A stretch of 64,000 nt of DNA from an uncultured Paracoccaceae bacterium (GTDB taxonomy: Bacteria > Pseudomonadota > Alphaproteobacteria > Rhodobacterales > Rhodobacteraceae): contig CANMFL010000008.1 of NCBI GenBank assembly GCA_947497185.1, forward strand, positions 62,001-126,000, read 5' to 3'. The position numbers and the translations under genes are program-made. The first letter of the stretch is position 1; each line of letters starts with the position of its first letter. Positions 1 to 9,382 of this stretch are shown piece by piece. A model generated the notes under the pieces. It was not told the origin of the DNA, did no database searches, and worked only from the letters and a program-made list of their open reading frames with translations.

Positions 1-2015
1 GCGCATTTTTATCGGGACAGGGGCAGGTTTTCGGGTCAGCCGAGACGCTGGCAGCACTTGACGTTGACGGTGTCGTGTCGCCAGACGTGGCGCCCAACGT
101 GGCCTACACCGATATTGGCGTGGCGCAGCGTATGCTGAACCGAGAAGGTGAGGTTGATCTGCTGGTCATCGCGGATGACCAACCTTTGAAACAGACAGCC
201 TTGCGCGATGTCGCCCCCGATCTGATCCGCCGTGCCGCGGCTGCCGGATCGGATGTGGGCAAACTGACGGATAGCTTTCACTTGAACTTGACCGCTTTTG
301 GTTTGCTGTCTTTTGCCGTGGGCATATTCATTGTGAATGGTGCGATTGGATTAGCGTTTGAACAGCGTCGTCCTGTGGTGCGGACGCTGCGTGCGCTTGG
401 TGTGCCGCTCGGCACTTTGATCGGATTGATCGCCGTTGAGTTGATGTTGATGGCGCTTGTTGCAGGGATTATCGGCGTGGCGCTGGGTTATGTGATCGCG
501 GGGCTGTTGTTGCCCGATGTCGCGGCCACGTTGAACGGGCTGTATGGTGCATCGGTTGCAGGCACGCTGCAGCTACGCCCAAGCTGGTGGATTTCGGGTC
601 TTGCGATTGCGCTGGGCGGGACGGGTGTGGCCGCGGCTGGTGCGTTATGGCAGCTAAGCCGGATGCCGCTTTTGGCCGCTGCACAACCGCGTGCAATGGC
701 GATGGCGGCAGGGCGACGCGCCAAGGTCCAAGGCGGATTGGCTGCGATCTTGCTTATTGGGGCGTTGGTTTTGGCGGCAACGGCGCAGGGCCTCGTTGCG
801 GGATTTGCGATGCTGGCCGCGATGTTGATTGGCGCGGCGCTGGGCCTTCCGATCATACTGAGCGCGGTGCTGGCGTTCTGTTCAAATCGCGCGCGCGGCG
901 TTGTGGCGCAATGGTTCTGGGCCGATACGCGCCAACAATTGCCAGGCCTGTCGCTCGCGTTGATGGCGTTGCTACTGGCAATGGCTGCGAATGTGGGCGT
1001 GTCCACGATGGTCAGTAGCTTTCGGCTGACGTTTGTTGGTTTCCTCGATCAACGTCTGTCATCCGAACTATATGTCACGGCCGCAGACGCGGATCAGGCG
1101 CGGCAGATCACGACGGGGATTGCGCCCGAAGTGGATGCGATCCTGCCTATCCAATCCATCACAACGCCCGTCGCGGGTGTGCCGACCGACGTTTTTGGCA
1201 CCCGCATCCATGACACGTACCGTGACAATTGGATTTTGTTGGATAGTCTGGACCGTCCTTGGGATCAGGTCGCGACGGGGACGGCGATTTTGATCAATGA
1301 GCAGTTGTTTCGACGGGCTGGTCTAAAGGTCGGCGACACGGTGACGCTAGGCGATGTGCTTTTGACGATTGTGGGGATTTATGGCGATTATGGTAATCCA
1401 ATCGGGCAAGCGGTGATCGACGAACACCTGTTTGCGCAGATGTACCCTGATGTGGGGCCGCTGCGGTTTGGGGTGCGCATAGCCGAAGCAGAGGTGCCGC
1501 GCCTGCGTGCGATCTTGCGCGACGATGTGGGCGTTCCCGACGCGCAGATGATCAACCAAGCGGGGATCAAAGCGTTCTCTCTTGGCGTATTTGACCGCAC
1601 GTTTGTTGTGACCACGGCGCTGAATGTGCTGACCTTGGCGGTTGCAGGCTTTGCTATCTTGATGAGCTTGTTGACCCTTGCCACCATGCGCGTGCCGCAA
1701 CTGGCACCTGCTTGGGCCGTTGGTGTGACGCGGTCGCAACTTGGGCGGCTTGAAGTTATTCGGGCCGTGTTGCTCGCGCTTTTGACGGCGGTGATTGCTT
1801 TGCCGCTGGGGCTTGCCTTGGCGTGGGCATTGCTGGCGGTTGTGAATGTCGCGGCCTTCGGCTGGCAACTGCCGATGTATCTTTTCCCGTGGGACTACGC
1901 GCGTTTATTCGGTTTTGCAGTGCTTGCGGCGGCGATTGCATCGCTTTGGCCCGCGATCCGGCTTGCCCGCACGCCGCCCGCTGATTTGCTCAAGGTTTTT
2001 TCCCATGAACGCTAA
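1..2015 (+). CDS. ABC transporter permease, FtsX-like (5' partial)
   Basis: The frame is open from base 3 to the stop at 2015, so the gene begins before the window; the GTG at 75 is internal. The visible protein has hydrophobic segments at about residues 95-115, 135-165 and 185-205 (window numbering), then more around 230-320, a soluble periplasmic-looking domain and a final helix group. This is the two-block layout of MacB/FtsX permeases with duplicated domains. The next gene overlaps it by 11 bp and encodes an AttH-type lipocalin. Permease plus AttH is the known attEFGH-like arrangement, thought to move or process lipidic or envelope substrates; the ATPase would lie upstream. Substrate unknown. 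Confidence 0.85.
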   Translation, partial: AFLSGQGQVFGSAETLAALDVDGVVSPDVAPNVAYTDIGVAQRMLNREGEVDLLVIADDQPLKQTALRDVAPDLIRRAAAAGSDVGKLTDSFHLNLTAFGLLSFAVGIFIVNGAIGLAFEQRRPVVRTLRALGVPLGTLIGLIAVELMLMALVAGIIGVALGYVIAGLLLPDVAATLNGLYGASVAGTLQLRPSWWISGLAIALGGTGVAAAGALWQLSRMPLLAAAQPRAMAMAAGRRAKVQGGLAAILLIGALVLAATAQGLVAGFAMLAAMLIGAALGLPIILSAVLAFCSNRARGVVAQWFWADTRQQLPGLSLALMALLLAMAANVGVSTMVSSFRLTFVGFLDQRLSSELYVTAADADQARQITTGIAPEVDAILPIQSITTPVAGVPTDVFGTRIHDTYRDNWILLDSLDRPWDQVATGTAILINEQLFRRAGLKVGDTVTLGDVLLTIVGIYGDYGNPIGQAVIDEHLFAQMYPDVGPLRFGVRIAEAEVPRLRAILRDDVGVPDAQMINQAGIKAFSLGVFDRTFVVTTALNVLTLAVAGFAILMSLLTLATMRVPQLAPAWAVGVTRSQLGRLEVIRAVLLALLTAVIALPLGLALAWALLAVVNVAAFGWQLPMYLFPWDYARLFGFAVLAAAIASLWPAIRLARTPPADLLKVFSHER

Positions 2016-3039
2016 AATCATTCTTTGCGCTTTGATGCCATTTGCCGCCAATGCCCAAGGCTTTGCAGGGCTAGGCGGTGATGCGGACGGGTTTAGTGTG
2101 CCCACGCCCGCACCCAGTTTCGATTTCCCTGCGGATCACGGCCCACACGACGATTACCGCATTGAATGGTGGTATCTGACCGCTAATTTGCAGGCAGAGG
2201 ACGGCACCGACTATGGTTTGCAGTGGACGCTATTCCGGTCCGCGCTGGCACCCGAAAGCGGGGCAGGCTGGACCGCGCCGCAACTGTGGATGGGCCATGC
2301 GGCGGTGACAACGCCGACGGATCACTACGTCAGCGAACGCATCGGGCGCGGCGGCATCGGACAAGCTGGGGTGACGGCTGATCCGTTTAGTGCTTGGATC
2401 GACGACTGGCAATTCAGCGGTGATTGGCAAACCATGGAGATGACCGCGAGCGGCACGGATTTTGCCTATGACATGGACCTGATCGCGCAAGGGCCGCTGA
2501 TTTTTCACGGTGAGGACGGCTACTCGGTGAAGTCCGCAGGCGGGCAGGCGTCGTATTATTATTCCCAACCGTATTTCGATATTGCTGGTACTTTGACGCT
2601 ACCGGACGGCGATGTTGCTGTAACGGGCAGCGCGTGGCTTGATCGCGAATGGTCGTCTCAGCCTCTGGCGGCGGACCAAACGGGTTGGGATTGGTTTTCA
2701 TTGTCGTTTGATGATGGGGCCAAGATGATGGGATTCCTGCTGCGGCAGTCTGATGGGACGGCATATTCGTCGGCCACGTGGATCGCGGCGGATGGCACGA
2801 CGATGGCCTACCCTGATGGGGCGTTTCAGGCAGAACCTCTTGAAACATCAGAAACATCTGGGGCGACAGTCCCGACAACATGGCGTGTTCAATTGCCGGA
2901 TCGTGGTGTCGACGCGACGGTGACGGCAGTAAATACGGATGCGTGGATGCAGACCTCGGTCCCGTATTGGGAGGGTCCAGTCCGGATCGAAGGCAGCCAC
3001 ACAGGACGCGGATATTTGGAGATGACAGGCTATGAGTAA
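2005..3039 (+). CDS. AttH/CrtC-like lipocalin-domain secreted protein
   Basis: 344 aa. The start chosen is ATG 2005, which overlaps the permease stop and gives a clean signal peptide ending near ANAQG; the upstream reading frame is only a shadow of the permease. The N-terminal motif IEWWYLTANL and the later WLDREWSS / GWDWFSLSFDDG blocks are hallmarks of the AttH (carotenoid 1,2-hydratase-like) lipocalin family (COG5621), often called 'predicted secreted hydrolase'. It is probably periplasmic and works with the FtsX-like transporter. There is no carotenoid context here, so a hydratase role should not be assumed. The next gene overlaps its stop by 8 bp, suggesting translational coupling. Confidence 0.85.
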   Translation: MNAKIILCALMPFAANAQGFAGLGGDADGFSVPTPAPSFDFPADHGPHDDYRIEWWYLTANLQAEDGTDYGLQWTLFRSALAPESGAGWTAPQLWMGHAAVTTPTDHYVSERIGRGGIGQAGVTADPFSAWIDDWQFSGDWQTMEMTASGTDFAYDMDLIAQGPLIFHGEDGYSVKSAGGQASYYYSQPYFDIAGTLTLPDGDVAVTGSAWLDREWSSQPLAADQTGWDWFSLSFDDGAKMMGFLLRQSDGTAYSSATWIAADGTTMAYPDGAFQAEPLETSETSGATVPTTWRVQLPDRGVDATVTAVNTDAWMQTSVPYWEGPVRIEGSHTGRGYLEMTGYE

Positions 3040-3577
3040 TTGGTTCGAGACGCTGAATGGCACCCAAGATATGGTCTGGGATCGCCTTAGCACGGGCGCG
3101 GATAACAATGCCTTGGTCGCGTTGAGCACGATCAGTGTAGATGGGCTGCCCGAGGCGCGCACTGTCGTGTTGCGCCATGCTGACCGGGCGACGCGGACCT
3201 TGGAAATTTACACAGACCTTCAGTCGGGTAAAATAACCAGCCTTCAGGCGCATCCTAAGGCCAGTATCCTGTTATGGGACGATGCCACATCTCTGCAAGT
3301 CAGGGTGCAAGCCAAGGTTGCGATCTTAAGTGGTCCGCAAGTTCTGGTTCGGTGGGCCAAAGTTCCCGATCATTCAAAAATCAGCTACGGTATAACGCCC
3401 GCGCCTGGCCAGATTATCCCCGACAGCACAGCTTACACCAAGACGCCGAACGCGGACGTTTTTGCGGTTTTGTCCTGTCAGGCAACGCGTATTGACGCGG
3501 TCTATTTGGGCGATATTCATCGCCGCGCTGCGTTCTCACAGGTTGGTGACTGGGCGGGAAACTGGTTGGCTCCTTAA
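3032..3577 (+). CDS. Pyridoxamine 5'-phosphate oxidase-family flavoprotein
   Basis: 181 aa. The N-terminal region with VALSTISVDGLPEARTVVLR matches the FMN-binding split-barrel of the PNPOx family, followed by a stretch resembling SGKITSLQAHPKASILLWD. The protein lacks the C-terminal dimerisation extension of canonical PdxH (about 210-220 aa), so it is better called a general PNPOx-like protein than PdxH. It overlaps the AttH gene by 8 bp and sits 24 bp before the selD fusion, so it is likely co-transcribed with its upstream neighbours. The substrate cannot be predicted. Confidence 0.8.
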   Translation: MSNWFETLNGTQDMVWDRLSTGADNNALVALSTISVDGLPEARTVVLRHADRATRTLEIYTDLQSGKITSLQAHPKASILLWDDATSLQVRVQAKVAILSGPQVLVRWAKVPDHSKISYGITPAPGQIIPDSTAYTKTPNADVFAVLSCQATRIDAVYLGDIHRRAAFSQVGDWAGNWLAP

Positions 3578-3601
3578 CATGGCGAGGGTTATCAAACTGT
3601 T

Positions 3602-5770
3602 ATGAAAAATCAGTTTCCCCAGACACGTGATCTTGTTCTTGTTGGTGGTGGCCATACCCATGCACTTGTGCTGCGATCTTGGGCGATGAAGCCGCTACCC
3701 GGTGTGCGTCTGACGCTGATTAATCCGGGGCCGACTGCGCCTTATTCTGGGATGCTACCGGGGTTCGTGGCGGGTCATTATTCACGCGACGAGTTGGATA
3801 TCGACCTCGTGCAGCTAGCGCGATTTGCGGGCGCACGGGTGATTTTGGGCGCGGTTAACCATATCGATGTGGCGAGCAAGTTGATCCATGTGCCGGACCG
3901 CGCGCCGATCGCATATGACGTGACCGCGATTGACGTGGGTATCACATCAACGATGCCGCAATTGCAGGGTTTCACCGATCACGCCATTCCAGCGAAACCG
4001 TTGGGTAATTTTGCGACGAAATGGGATGCGTTTCGCGCGGACACCAAAGACCCGCATATTGCAATTATTGGCGGTGGCGTTGCGGGTGCCGAACTGGCGA
4101 TGGCGATGTCACACGCATTGCGCCGCGATGGATCTGCCTCTGCTGTCGTACAGTTGGTGGATCGGGGTAAGGTCTTGAAAGACCTACGTGATGTCGCGCA
4201 GCAAAAGATGCTCGTAGCGCTGGCAAACCAAGGCGTGACATTGATTGAAGACGCCGATGTGACGGAAATCACTGCCGATGGCATTGTGTTGTCGGACGGT
4301 AAGACAATCAGATCGGACTTCACCACGGGCGCTGCTGGGGCGAAACCGCACGACTGGGTAGCAGGTCTGAGTTTGGGCACCCTTGATGGTTTTATCAGCG
4401 TGAATAGTGCCCTGCAGTCGAGCGACGAAGACATGTTTGCGGTTGGCGATTGCGCACATCTTAGCTTTGATCCGCGTCCAAAGGCGGGCGTCTATGCCGT
4501 GCGCGAGGCACCTGTGTTGTTCGACAATCTACGGGCGCGATTATCTGGCGGCGAATTACGCGCCTATAAGCCACAAAATGACTACCTCAAGCTGATCTCA
4601 CTCGGTGATAAATCCGCGCTGGCCGAGAGATTTGGGAGGGCACTCCAAGGGCCGCTTTTGTGGAAGCTCAAGAACCATATCGACCGCAAATTCATGAACC
4701 AATTTGCGGGGCTGACTCCGATGGCGCAACCGGAGGTGCCTTTGACGGTCGCCGATGGCCTGCGCGATGTGCTGGGCGACCGCCCGATGTGTGGCGGTTG
4801 CGGTGCTAAGGTTGGGCGCAGTGCGCTGCGTCATGCTCTTGCTAAAATACCAGAAAACAACCGTGCTGATGTGCTCTCGACACTTGGTGACGATGCCGCG
4901 ATCTTGACTACAGGTGGTGCGACCCAAGTCATGACGACGGACCATCTACGCGCCATGGTGGACGATCCGGTCGTGATGACACGCATCGCCGCCATTCATG
5001 CGCTGGGCGACGTTTGGGCGATGGGGGCCAAGCCACAGGCGGCGACGGTGACGATCATTTTGCCGCGCATGTCGGCGGCGTTGCAAGAACGCACTCTGGC
5101 GGAGATCATGGTCACGGCGCATGATGTGATGACCGACGCGGGGGCCGCGATTGTGGGCGGGCATACGTCGCAGGGGGAAGAGTTGACCATTGGTTTCACA
5201 GTCACAGGGCTGATCGAAAAACGCGCGATCACGCTTGCTGGGGCAAAATCCGGTGACGCATTGATCCTGACGAAACCGATCGGATCGGGCGTCATCATGG
5301 CTGCGGAAATGCAATGCAAAGCGGCGGGCGCAGACGTGGCGGCGGCGCTTGCGCATATGGCCCAAGGCCAAGCCGCAGCGTCCGGTATTTTGGCTAACGC
5401 ACACGCCATGACCGACGTGACCGGTTTCGGGCTGGCGGGGCATTTGGCTGGGATATGCGAGGCGTCTGGCGTCGGCGCTTCGGTCGATCTCGCAGCGGTT
5501 CCGGTGATGGATGGCGCATTGGGCTTGGTTAGATCGGGTGTCCGATCATCGCTTTTCGCAACGAACCGCATGGATGTTGCTGGTGTCGAGGCGACCAATA
5601 GCGCACTGTCCGAGCTTATTTTTGACCCTCAAACAGCTGGTGGCTTGTTGGCCGTGGTTGATGCGGCATCGGCGCAAAAGCTAGTCGATCAGCTGCAAAC
5701 TGAAAGCTATTCAGCTGCGATTATTGGGACCATCACTGATCAGGTCGGACGGATCATTCTGCAGGATTAA
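3602..5770 (+). CDS. selD: FAD oxidoreductase / selenide, water dikinase fusion (SelD)
   Basis: 722 aa, two domains. Residues 1 to about 370 form an NDH-2-like FAD/NAD(P) oxidoreductase, with a dinucleotide motif near residue 13 (LVGGGHTH), a second GGGVAGAE motif near 157 and a late GDCAH motif. From about residue 385 the protein is SelD: the active-site loop has C397, C400 and K403 (cysteine, not selenocysteine), then GDDAAI and a long AIRS-like body. SelD makes selenophosphate from selenide and ATP. The N-terminal flavoenzyme is a known fusion partner, presumably supplying or handling reduced selenium. The gene converges on selU and their 3' ends overlap by 17 bp, which supports a selenouridine role. 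Start ATG 3602 follows the upstream stop closely. Confidence 0.93.
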   Translation: MKNQFPQTRDLVLVGGGHTHALVLRSWAMKPLPGVRLTLINPGPTAPYSGMLPGFVAGHYSRDELDIDLVQLARFAGARVILGAVNHIDVASKLIHVPDRAPIAYDVTAIDVGITSTMPQLQGFTDHAIPAKPLGNFATKWDAFRADTKDPHIAIIGGGVAGAELAMAMSHALRRDGSASAVVQLVDRGKVLKDLRDVAQQKMLVALANQGVTLIEDADVTEITADGIVLSDGKTIRSDFTTGAAGAKPHDWVAGLSLGTLDGFISVNSALQSSDEDMFAVGDCAHLSFDPRPKAGVYAVREAPVLFDNLRARLSGGELRAYKPQNDYLKLISLGDKSALAERFGRALQGPLLWKLKNHIDRKFMNQFAGLTPMAQPEVPLTVADGLRDVLGDRPMCGGCGAKVGRSALRHALAKIPENNRADVLSTLGDDAAILTTGGATQVMTTDHLRAMVDDPVVMTRIAAIHALGDVWAMGAKPQAATVTIILPRMSAALQERTLAEIMVTAHDVMTDAGAAIVGGHTSQGEELTIGFTVTGLIEKRAITLAGAKSGDALILTKPIGSGVIMAAEMQCKAAGADVAAALAHMAQGQAAASGILANAHAMTDVTGFGLAGHLAGICEASGVGASVDLAAVPVMDGALGLVRSGVRSSLFATNRMDVAGVEATNSALSELIFDPQTAGGLLAVVDAASAQKLVDQLQTESYSAAIIGTITDQVGRIILQD

Positions 5771-6809
5771 CCAGCGCTGCGATTTGTTTTGTGACCTCTG
5801 CGAGCCCTGCATCATCCAAGGTCTCCGCATGGATATGCCCTACTAGATCAAACGTGTGCCCATCGCGCGCTTTGTCATATGCGCTGTCGTAATGCGTCTG
5901 CATCAAGGACGCTGCTAGTGCTTTGAGTTCATTGGCGTCGAGCAAATCTTCCCATGCATTCACCGTCGCATGGCCTTTAATATAGCGCATCGGTTGCAAA
6001 CGCTGTCGCAGGTCGTCCAAATCGGCGGTGACATCCGTGTAGGCATTTGCCAAAAACGCGGCCCGCGCATCAAGGCTGGCAGAGATCATCACGCGCGGCG
6101 CCGCACACATTGCGGACCATAGCGATGGAGGCAGGTTGATCCGGCCGATCTTGCTGCTTTCGGCTTCGATAATCACTGGCTGATCTGGATCGCAACGTAC
6201 CAAGGCGCAAGCCAGCGCTGTTTCGAACGCCTTTTGTGAGGGTTGTGGCATAGGCATTTGACCCAACATTGACCCGCGATGATGGGCCAATCCTTCAAGG
6301 TCGATCACTTGCACATCTTGCAGCTTGAGCCGCGCAAGGAGTGCGGTTTTGCCTGTTCCGGTATTCCCGTCGAGCAGAATGATCCGATGCGGCAGTTGCG
6401 TCTCGTACAGATACTGATGCACCAAGCGGCGAAATGTTTGATAGCCGCCCGTGATGGTTTCAGCCCGCCAACCGATCTGCTGCAAGATCGATGCAAATGA
6501 CCCTGACCGCTGCCCGCCACGCCAGCAATACACCAGTGGTTGCCAGCCGCCGTCTTTGTCCCGCAATGGCCCATCGAGATGATCTGCAACATTCCGTGCG
6601 ACCATCGCAGCGCCGCGTTTGCGGGCCTTAAACGGGCTGTCCCGCACATACATCGTGCCGATTTCAGCCCTTTGGTCGTTTGACAATGCGGGTAGATTGA
6701 TCGCGCCGGGAATGTGGTCCTCGGCAAATTCGGCAGGCGTGCGGACGTCGATAATCGTGTCCGCAGCGTTCGCCAATATGTCGTTTAATGTGGCAAATGT
6801 CAGGGGCAT
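5754..6809 (-). CDS. selU: tRNA 2-selenouridine synthase SelU/MnmH
   Basis: About 351 aa with start at 6809 (MPLTFATLND). A longer frame to 6866 only reads back into the preceding phosphatase gene. The N-terminal rhodanese domain has the loop CWRGGQRSGS with the catalytic cysteine. It is followed by a P-loop domain with GNTGTGKT, the order known for SelU/YbbB, which converts 2-thiouridine at the wobble position to 2-selenouridine through a geranylated intermediate using selenophosphate. The selenophosphate producer selD faces it, overlapping at the 3' end. No selA, selB or selC is seen in the window, so only the tRNA-modification use of selenium is supported here. Confidence 0.93.
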   Translation of the reverse strand: MPLTFATLNDILANAADTIIDVRTPAEFAEDHIPGAINLPALSNDQRAEIGTMYVRDSPFKARKRGAAMVARNVADHLDGPLRDKDGGWQPLVYCWRGGQRSGSFASILQQIGWRAETITGGYQTFRRLVHQYLYETQLPHRIILLDGNTGTGKTALLARLKLQDVQVIDLEGLAHHRGSMLGQMPMPQPSQKAFETALACALVRCDPDQPVIIEAESSKIGRINLPPSLWSAMCAAPRVMISASLDARAAFLANAYTDVTADLDDLRQRLQPMRYIKGHATVNAWEDLLDANELKALAASLMQTHYDSAYDKARDGHTFDLVGHIHAETLDDAGLAEVTKQIAALVNPAE

Positions 6810-6817
6810 GGCGCGGG

Positions 6818-7603
6818 TTACGCCGGTGTCAGTGGCACCCTGCCGTTGTCGGTCAAGATGTGACACTCGCGTCCATCAAATACTGCAGGGATCAACGCGC
6901 CGCCGCGACCTGCACCGGCGTCAAGATCAATGCGGTTGCCAAAATGGGTTGGCGCATCAAGGGCAGTGTGGCCGTGGACAATGAGCTTGCCGTGATCGGT
7001 GGTGTCTTCGAGAAAGCCCTCACGAATCCAAAGCAGATCTTCGGGGTCTTGATCAGCCATCGCAACGCTCGGTCTGATGCCCGCATGGACAAAAATCAGA
7101 TCATCTGTTTCAATCCACAACGGCAGGTTATTCACGAAATCGACATGAGCCGCAGGTACGGCTTTCGCTGTTTCCTGCTGCAGTTGATCTGGCGTCAATG
7201 CGCCCTGATCTGTTTGAAAGTGCAGCAAAATTTCTAATTCGCCGCGTGTGTGCGCTGCGAAGATCGGCTCGCCCGTCACGCCATAAGACGCGATTGCATT
7301 TGTGCCGCCGATACGTGGGTTCAGGTAGTTCAAACCGGGCGCGATAAGCGGGTCGTGCTGTTTGCCCATCGTCACGAAATTGGTGAACATCCGGTCGTGG
7401 TTACCTTTGATGAAACGCCAGTTTTTGCCGGATGCTTTGCCGTCGATCAGGCGGTCGATCACGGCGCAACTGTTCAGGCCGCGGTCGGTATAGTCACCCA
7501 GAAATACGATATCCGCGTCTGGTCCGCCGTCCTGCGTAATAAGGTCCAAAGCGTGGTCGAGCATTTCAATTTGGCCGTGAATGTCGCCGATCGCATAGAT
7601 CAT
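6818..7603 (-). CDS. PP2A-like metallophosphatase (Ser/Thr phosphatase or Ap4A hydrolase type)
   Basis: 261 aa from ATG 7603 (MIYAIGDIHG); a 12-aa extension upstream is possible but unlikely. The metallophosphoesterase signatures appear in order: GDIHG near residue 7, GDYTDRG near 47, GNHDR near 77, and histidines in VHAG and VHGHT. This is the PPP family, which in bacteria includes PrpA/PrpB-like protein phosphatases and ApaH. The length suits a serine/threonine phosphatase-like enzyme, and I cannot choose between the two activities. It ends 9 bp before the selU start on the same strand, so the two may be co-transcribed. Confidence 0.85.
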   Translation of the reverse strand: MIYAIGDIHGQIEMLDHALDLITQDGGPDADIVFLGDYTDRGLNSCAVIDRLIDGKASGKNWRFIKGNHDRMFTNFVTMGKQHDPLIAPGLNYLNPRIGGTNAIASYGVTGEPIFAAHTRGELEILLHFQTDQGALTPDQLQQETAKAVPAAHVDFVNNLPLWIETDDLIFVHAGIRPSVAMADQDPEDLLWIREGFLEDTTDHGKLIVHGHTALDAPTHFGNRIDLDAGAGRGGALIPAVFDGRECHILTDNGRVPLTPA

Positions 7604-7680
7604 CTGGTCGTGTCCTCGTTGCCGGTGCGCCTGTCGCACGCTGTTAAGGCTGGGATATACAAAAACAGATCAAGGCGAAA

Positions 7681-7704
7681 GGGCCGCCCCGTGAAGAGCG
7701 GCCC
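7681..7704 (-). terminator. Hairpin downstream of serA
   Basis: A perfect 7-bp GC-only stem (GGGCCGC / GCGGCCC) with a 10-nt loop lies 7 bp past the serA stop. Reading the minus strand, the hairpin is followed by TTTCG, a weak T-run; reading plus, by TTTGATTT. It probably ends the serC-serA transcript before the phosphatase gene. Confidence 0.6.
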
Positions 7705-7710
7705 TTTGAT

Positions 7711-9306
7711 TTAGACTTCGAATTTGAGCGTCTTGATTTTTTGGAACAGGCCCGTGTCGCCCAGTGCTTTCAACGCGGGTGCAGTGACTTCTTCGTCGAC
7801 GTACAAAAGCGCGATAGCTTGGTCGCGCGCGGCAGAGCGGCCCAAGGTAAAGTTCGCGATGTTAACGTTGTGTTCACCCAGTGTTTGACCCAACGAGCCG
7901 ATGATGCCCGGAACGTCGTGGTTGGTTGTGTAAAGCATGTGTTCACCGATCTCGGCGTCAAGGTTGATACCTTTGATCTGGATAAAGCGCGGTTTGCCGT
8001 CGCTGAACACAGTCCCCGCGATAGAGCGTTCCATTTTCTCAGTCACAACAGTTACTTTAACGTAGCCGTCATAAGAGCCGGATTGGTCTTGCTTTGTTGT
8101 GGACACCTGAATGCCGCGTTCTTTGGCGATCACGGGGGCGGACACCATGTTCGTGTCAGGGTTCGCCTTTTTCATGATGCCTGCGATGACAGCGGCGGTC
8201 AGTGCTTTGAGGTTCATCTCGGATGCCTCGCCGTCGAACAAGATGTTGATCGCGGTGATTGGCTCTTCGTTGACTTGACCCGCAAAGTTACCAAGGTGGC
8301 CGGACAGTTTGATCCACGGGCCCATGACCTTTGCTTCTTCGGCAGTCACAGACGGCATGTTCAGCGCGTTGGAAACGGCACCTGTCAGCAGGTAGTCGGA
8401 CATTTGCTCTGCAACTTGCAGGGCTACGTTTTCTTGTGCTTCGGTTGTGGCAGCGCCCAAGTGCGGTGTGCAGACAACGTTTGGCAGGTTGAACAACGGG
8501 CTGTCGGTTGCAGGCTCGACTGCGAACACGTCGAACGCAGCGCCAGCAACGTGGCCGGATTTCAACGCTTCAGCCAGCGCTTCTTCGTCAACCAGACCAC
8601 CACGGGCACAGTTGATGATGCGCACACCTTTTTTGGTCTTCGCGATGTTCTCTTTGGACAGGATGTTGGCCGTCTGATCCGTGAACGGCACGTGCAATGT
8701 GATGAAATCAGCATTGGCGAGCAATTCGTCCAATTCGACCTTTTTGACGCCCATTTCAGCGGCTTTTTCTTCGCCGAGGAACGGATCGTAGGCCATGACT
8801 TTCATGGACAGACCTTTGGCGCGGTCGCAAACGATTCCGCCGATGTTACCCGCGCCGATCACGCCCAGTGTTTTGCCGGTCAGTTCAACACCCATAAATT
8901 TGGATTTCTCCCATTTGCCCGCGTGTGTGGATGCGGATGCTTCTGGGATTTGACGCGCAACAGCGAACATCATCGCGATGGCATGTTCAGCCGTTGTGAT
9001 CATGTTGCCGAATGGCGTGTTCATGACAATGATACCGGCTTTTGACGCGGCTTCTTTGTCGATGTTATCGGTGCCGATACCTGCGCGGCCGATGACCTTG
9101 AGGTTTGTCGCGGCTTCGATGATTTTCTGGGTCGCTTTGGTCGCAGAACGGATCGCAAGACCGTCGTAATGCGGGATTGCGGCCAGCAGCAGGTCTTTGT
9201 CTTTGCCAAGGTCAGGCTGGAAATCGACGTCGATGCCACGGTCTTTGAAAATCTGGACAGCAGCGGCAGAGAGTTTGTCGGAAATCAGTACTTTAGGAGC
9301 GGCCAT
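7711..9306 (-). CDS. serA: D-3-phosphoglycerate dehydrogenase
   Basis: 531 aa, the length of the long bacterial/animal-type SerA. The N-terminal 2-hydroxyacid dehydrogenase domain has the NAD-binding motif GVIGAGNIGG near residue 146 and a HLGAAT catalytic histidine block. An intervening domain follows, and then a C-terminal ACT domain (HDVPGIIGSLGQTLGEHNVN) that usually senses L-serine. It catalyses the first step of serine synthesis, 3-phosphoglycerate to 3-phosphohydroxypyruvate. serC lies directly upstream on the same strand with a 76-bp gap containing hairpins, so the two form an operon controlled from the serC leader. Confidence 0.97.
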   Translation of the reverse strand: MAAPKVLISDKLSAAAVQIFKDRGIDVDFQPDLGKDKDLLLAAIPHYDGLAIRSATKATQKIIEAATNLKVIGRAGIGTDNIDKEAASKAGIIVMNTPFGNMITTAEHAIAMMFAVARQIPEASASTHAGKWEKSKFMGVELTGKTLGVIGAGNIGGIVCDRAKGLSMKVMAYDPFLGEEKAAEMGVKKVELDELLANADFITLHVPFTDQTANILSKENIAKTKKGVRIINCARGGLVDEEALAEALKSGHVAGAAFDVFAVEPATDSPLFNLPNVVCTPHLGAATTEAQENVALQVAEQMSDYLLTGAVSNALNMPSVTAEEAKVMGPWIKLSGHLGNFAGQVNEEPITAINILFDGEASEMNLKALTAAVIAGIMKKANPDTNMVSAPVIAKERGIQVSTTKQDQSGSYDGYVKVTVVTEKMERSIAGTVFSDGKPRFIQIKGINLDAEIGEHMLYTTNHDVPGIIGSLGQTLGEHNVNIANFTLGRSAARDQAIALLYVDEEVTAPALKALGDTGLFQKIKTLKFEV

Positions 9307-9337
9307 TGGAATGGTCCTTCAACATAAGGGGAATGTG

Positions 9338-9377
9338 CCACCCCATCAGCGGGGTGGCGAATTTTCTGGAAAATTCG
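9338..9377. repeat. Two tandem palindromes between serC and serA
   Basis: First hairpin: CCACCCC / GGGGTGG (9338-9344 and 9351-9357). Second: a 9-bp perfect stem with a 2-nt loop, CGAATTTTC-TG-GAAAATTCG (9358-9377), starting 5 bp after the serC stop. The second belongs to a small family also found after ialB and xthA in this window. Possible roles are mRNA stabilisation, partial termination between serC and serA, or a REP-like element. Confidence 0.6.
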
Positions 9378-9382
9378 AGGTG

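Noticed and set aside
7741..9045. 434-codon plus-strand frame opposite serA
   Set aside because: Antisense shadow of a highly biased coding gene; histidine/cysteine/valine-rich translation without any domain.
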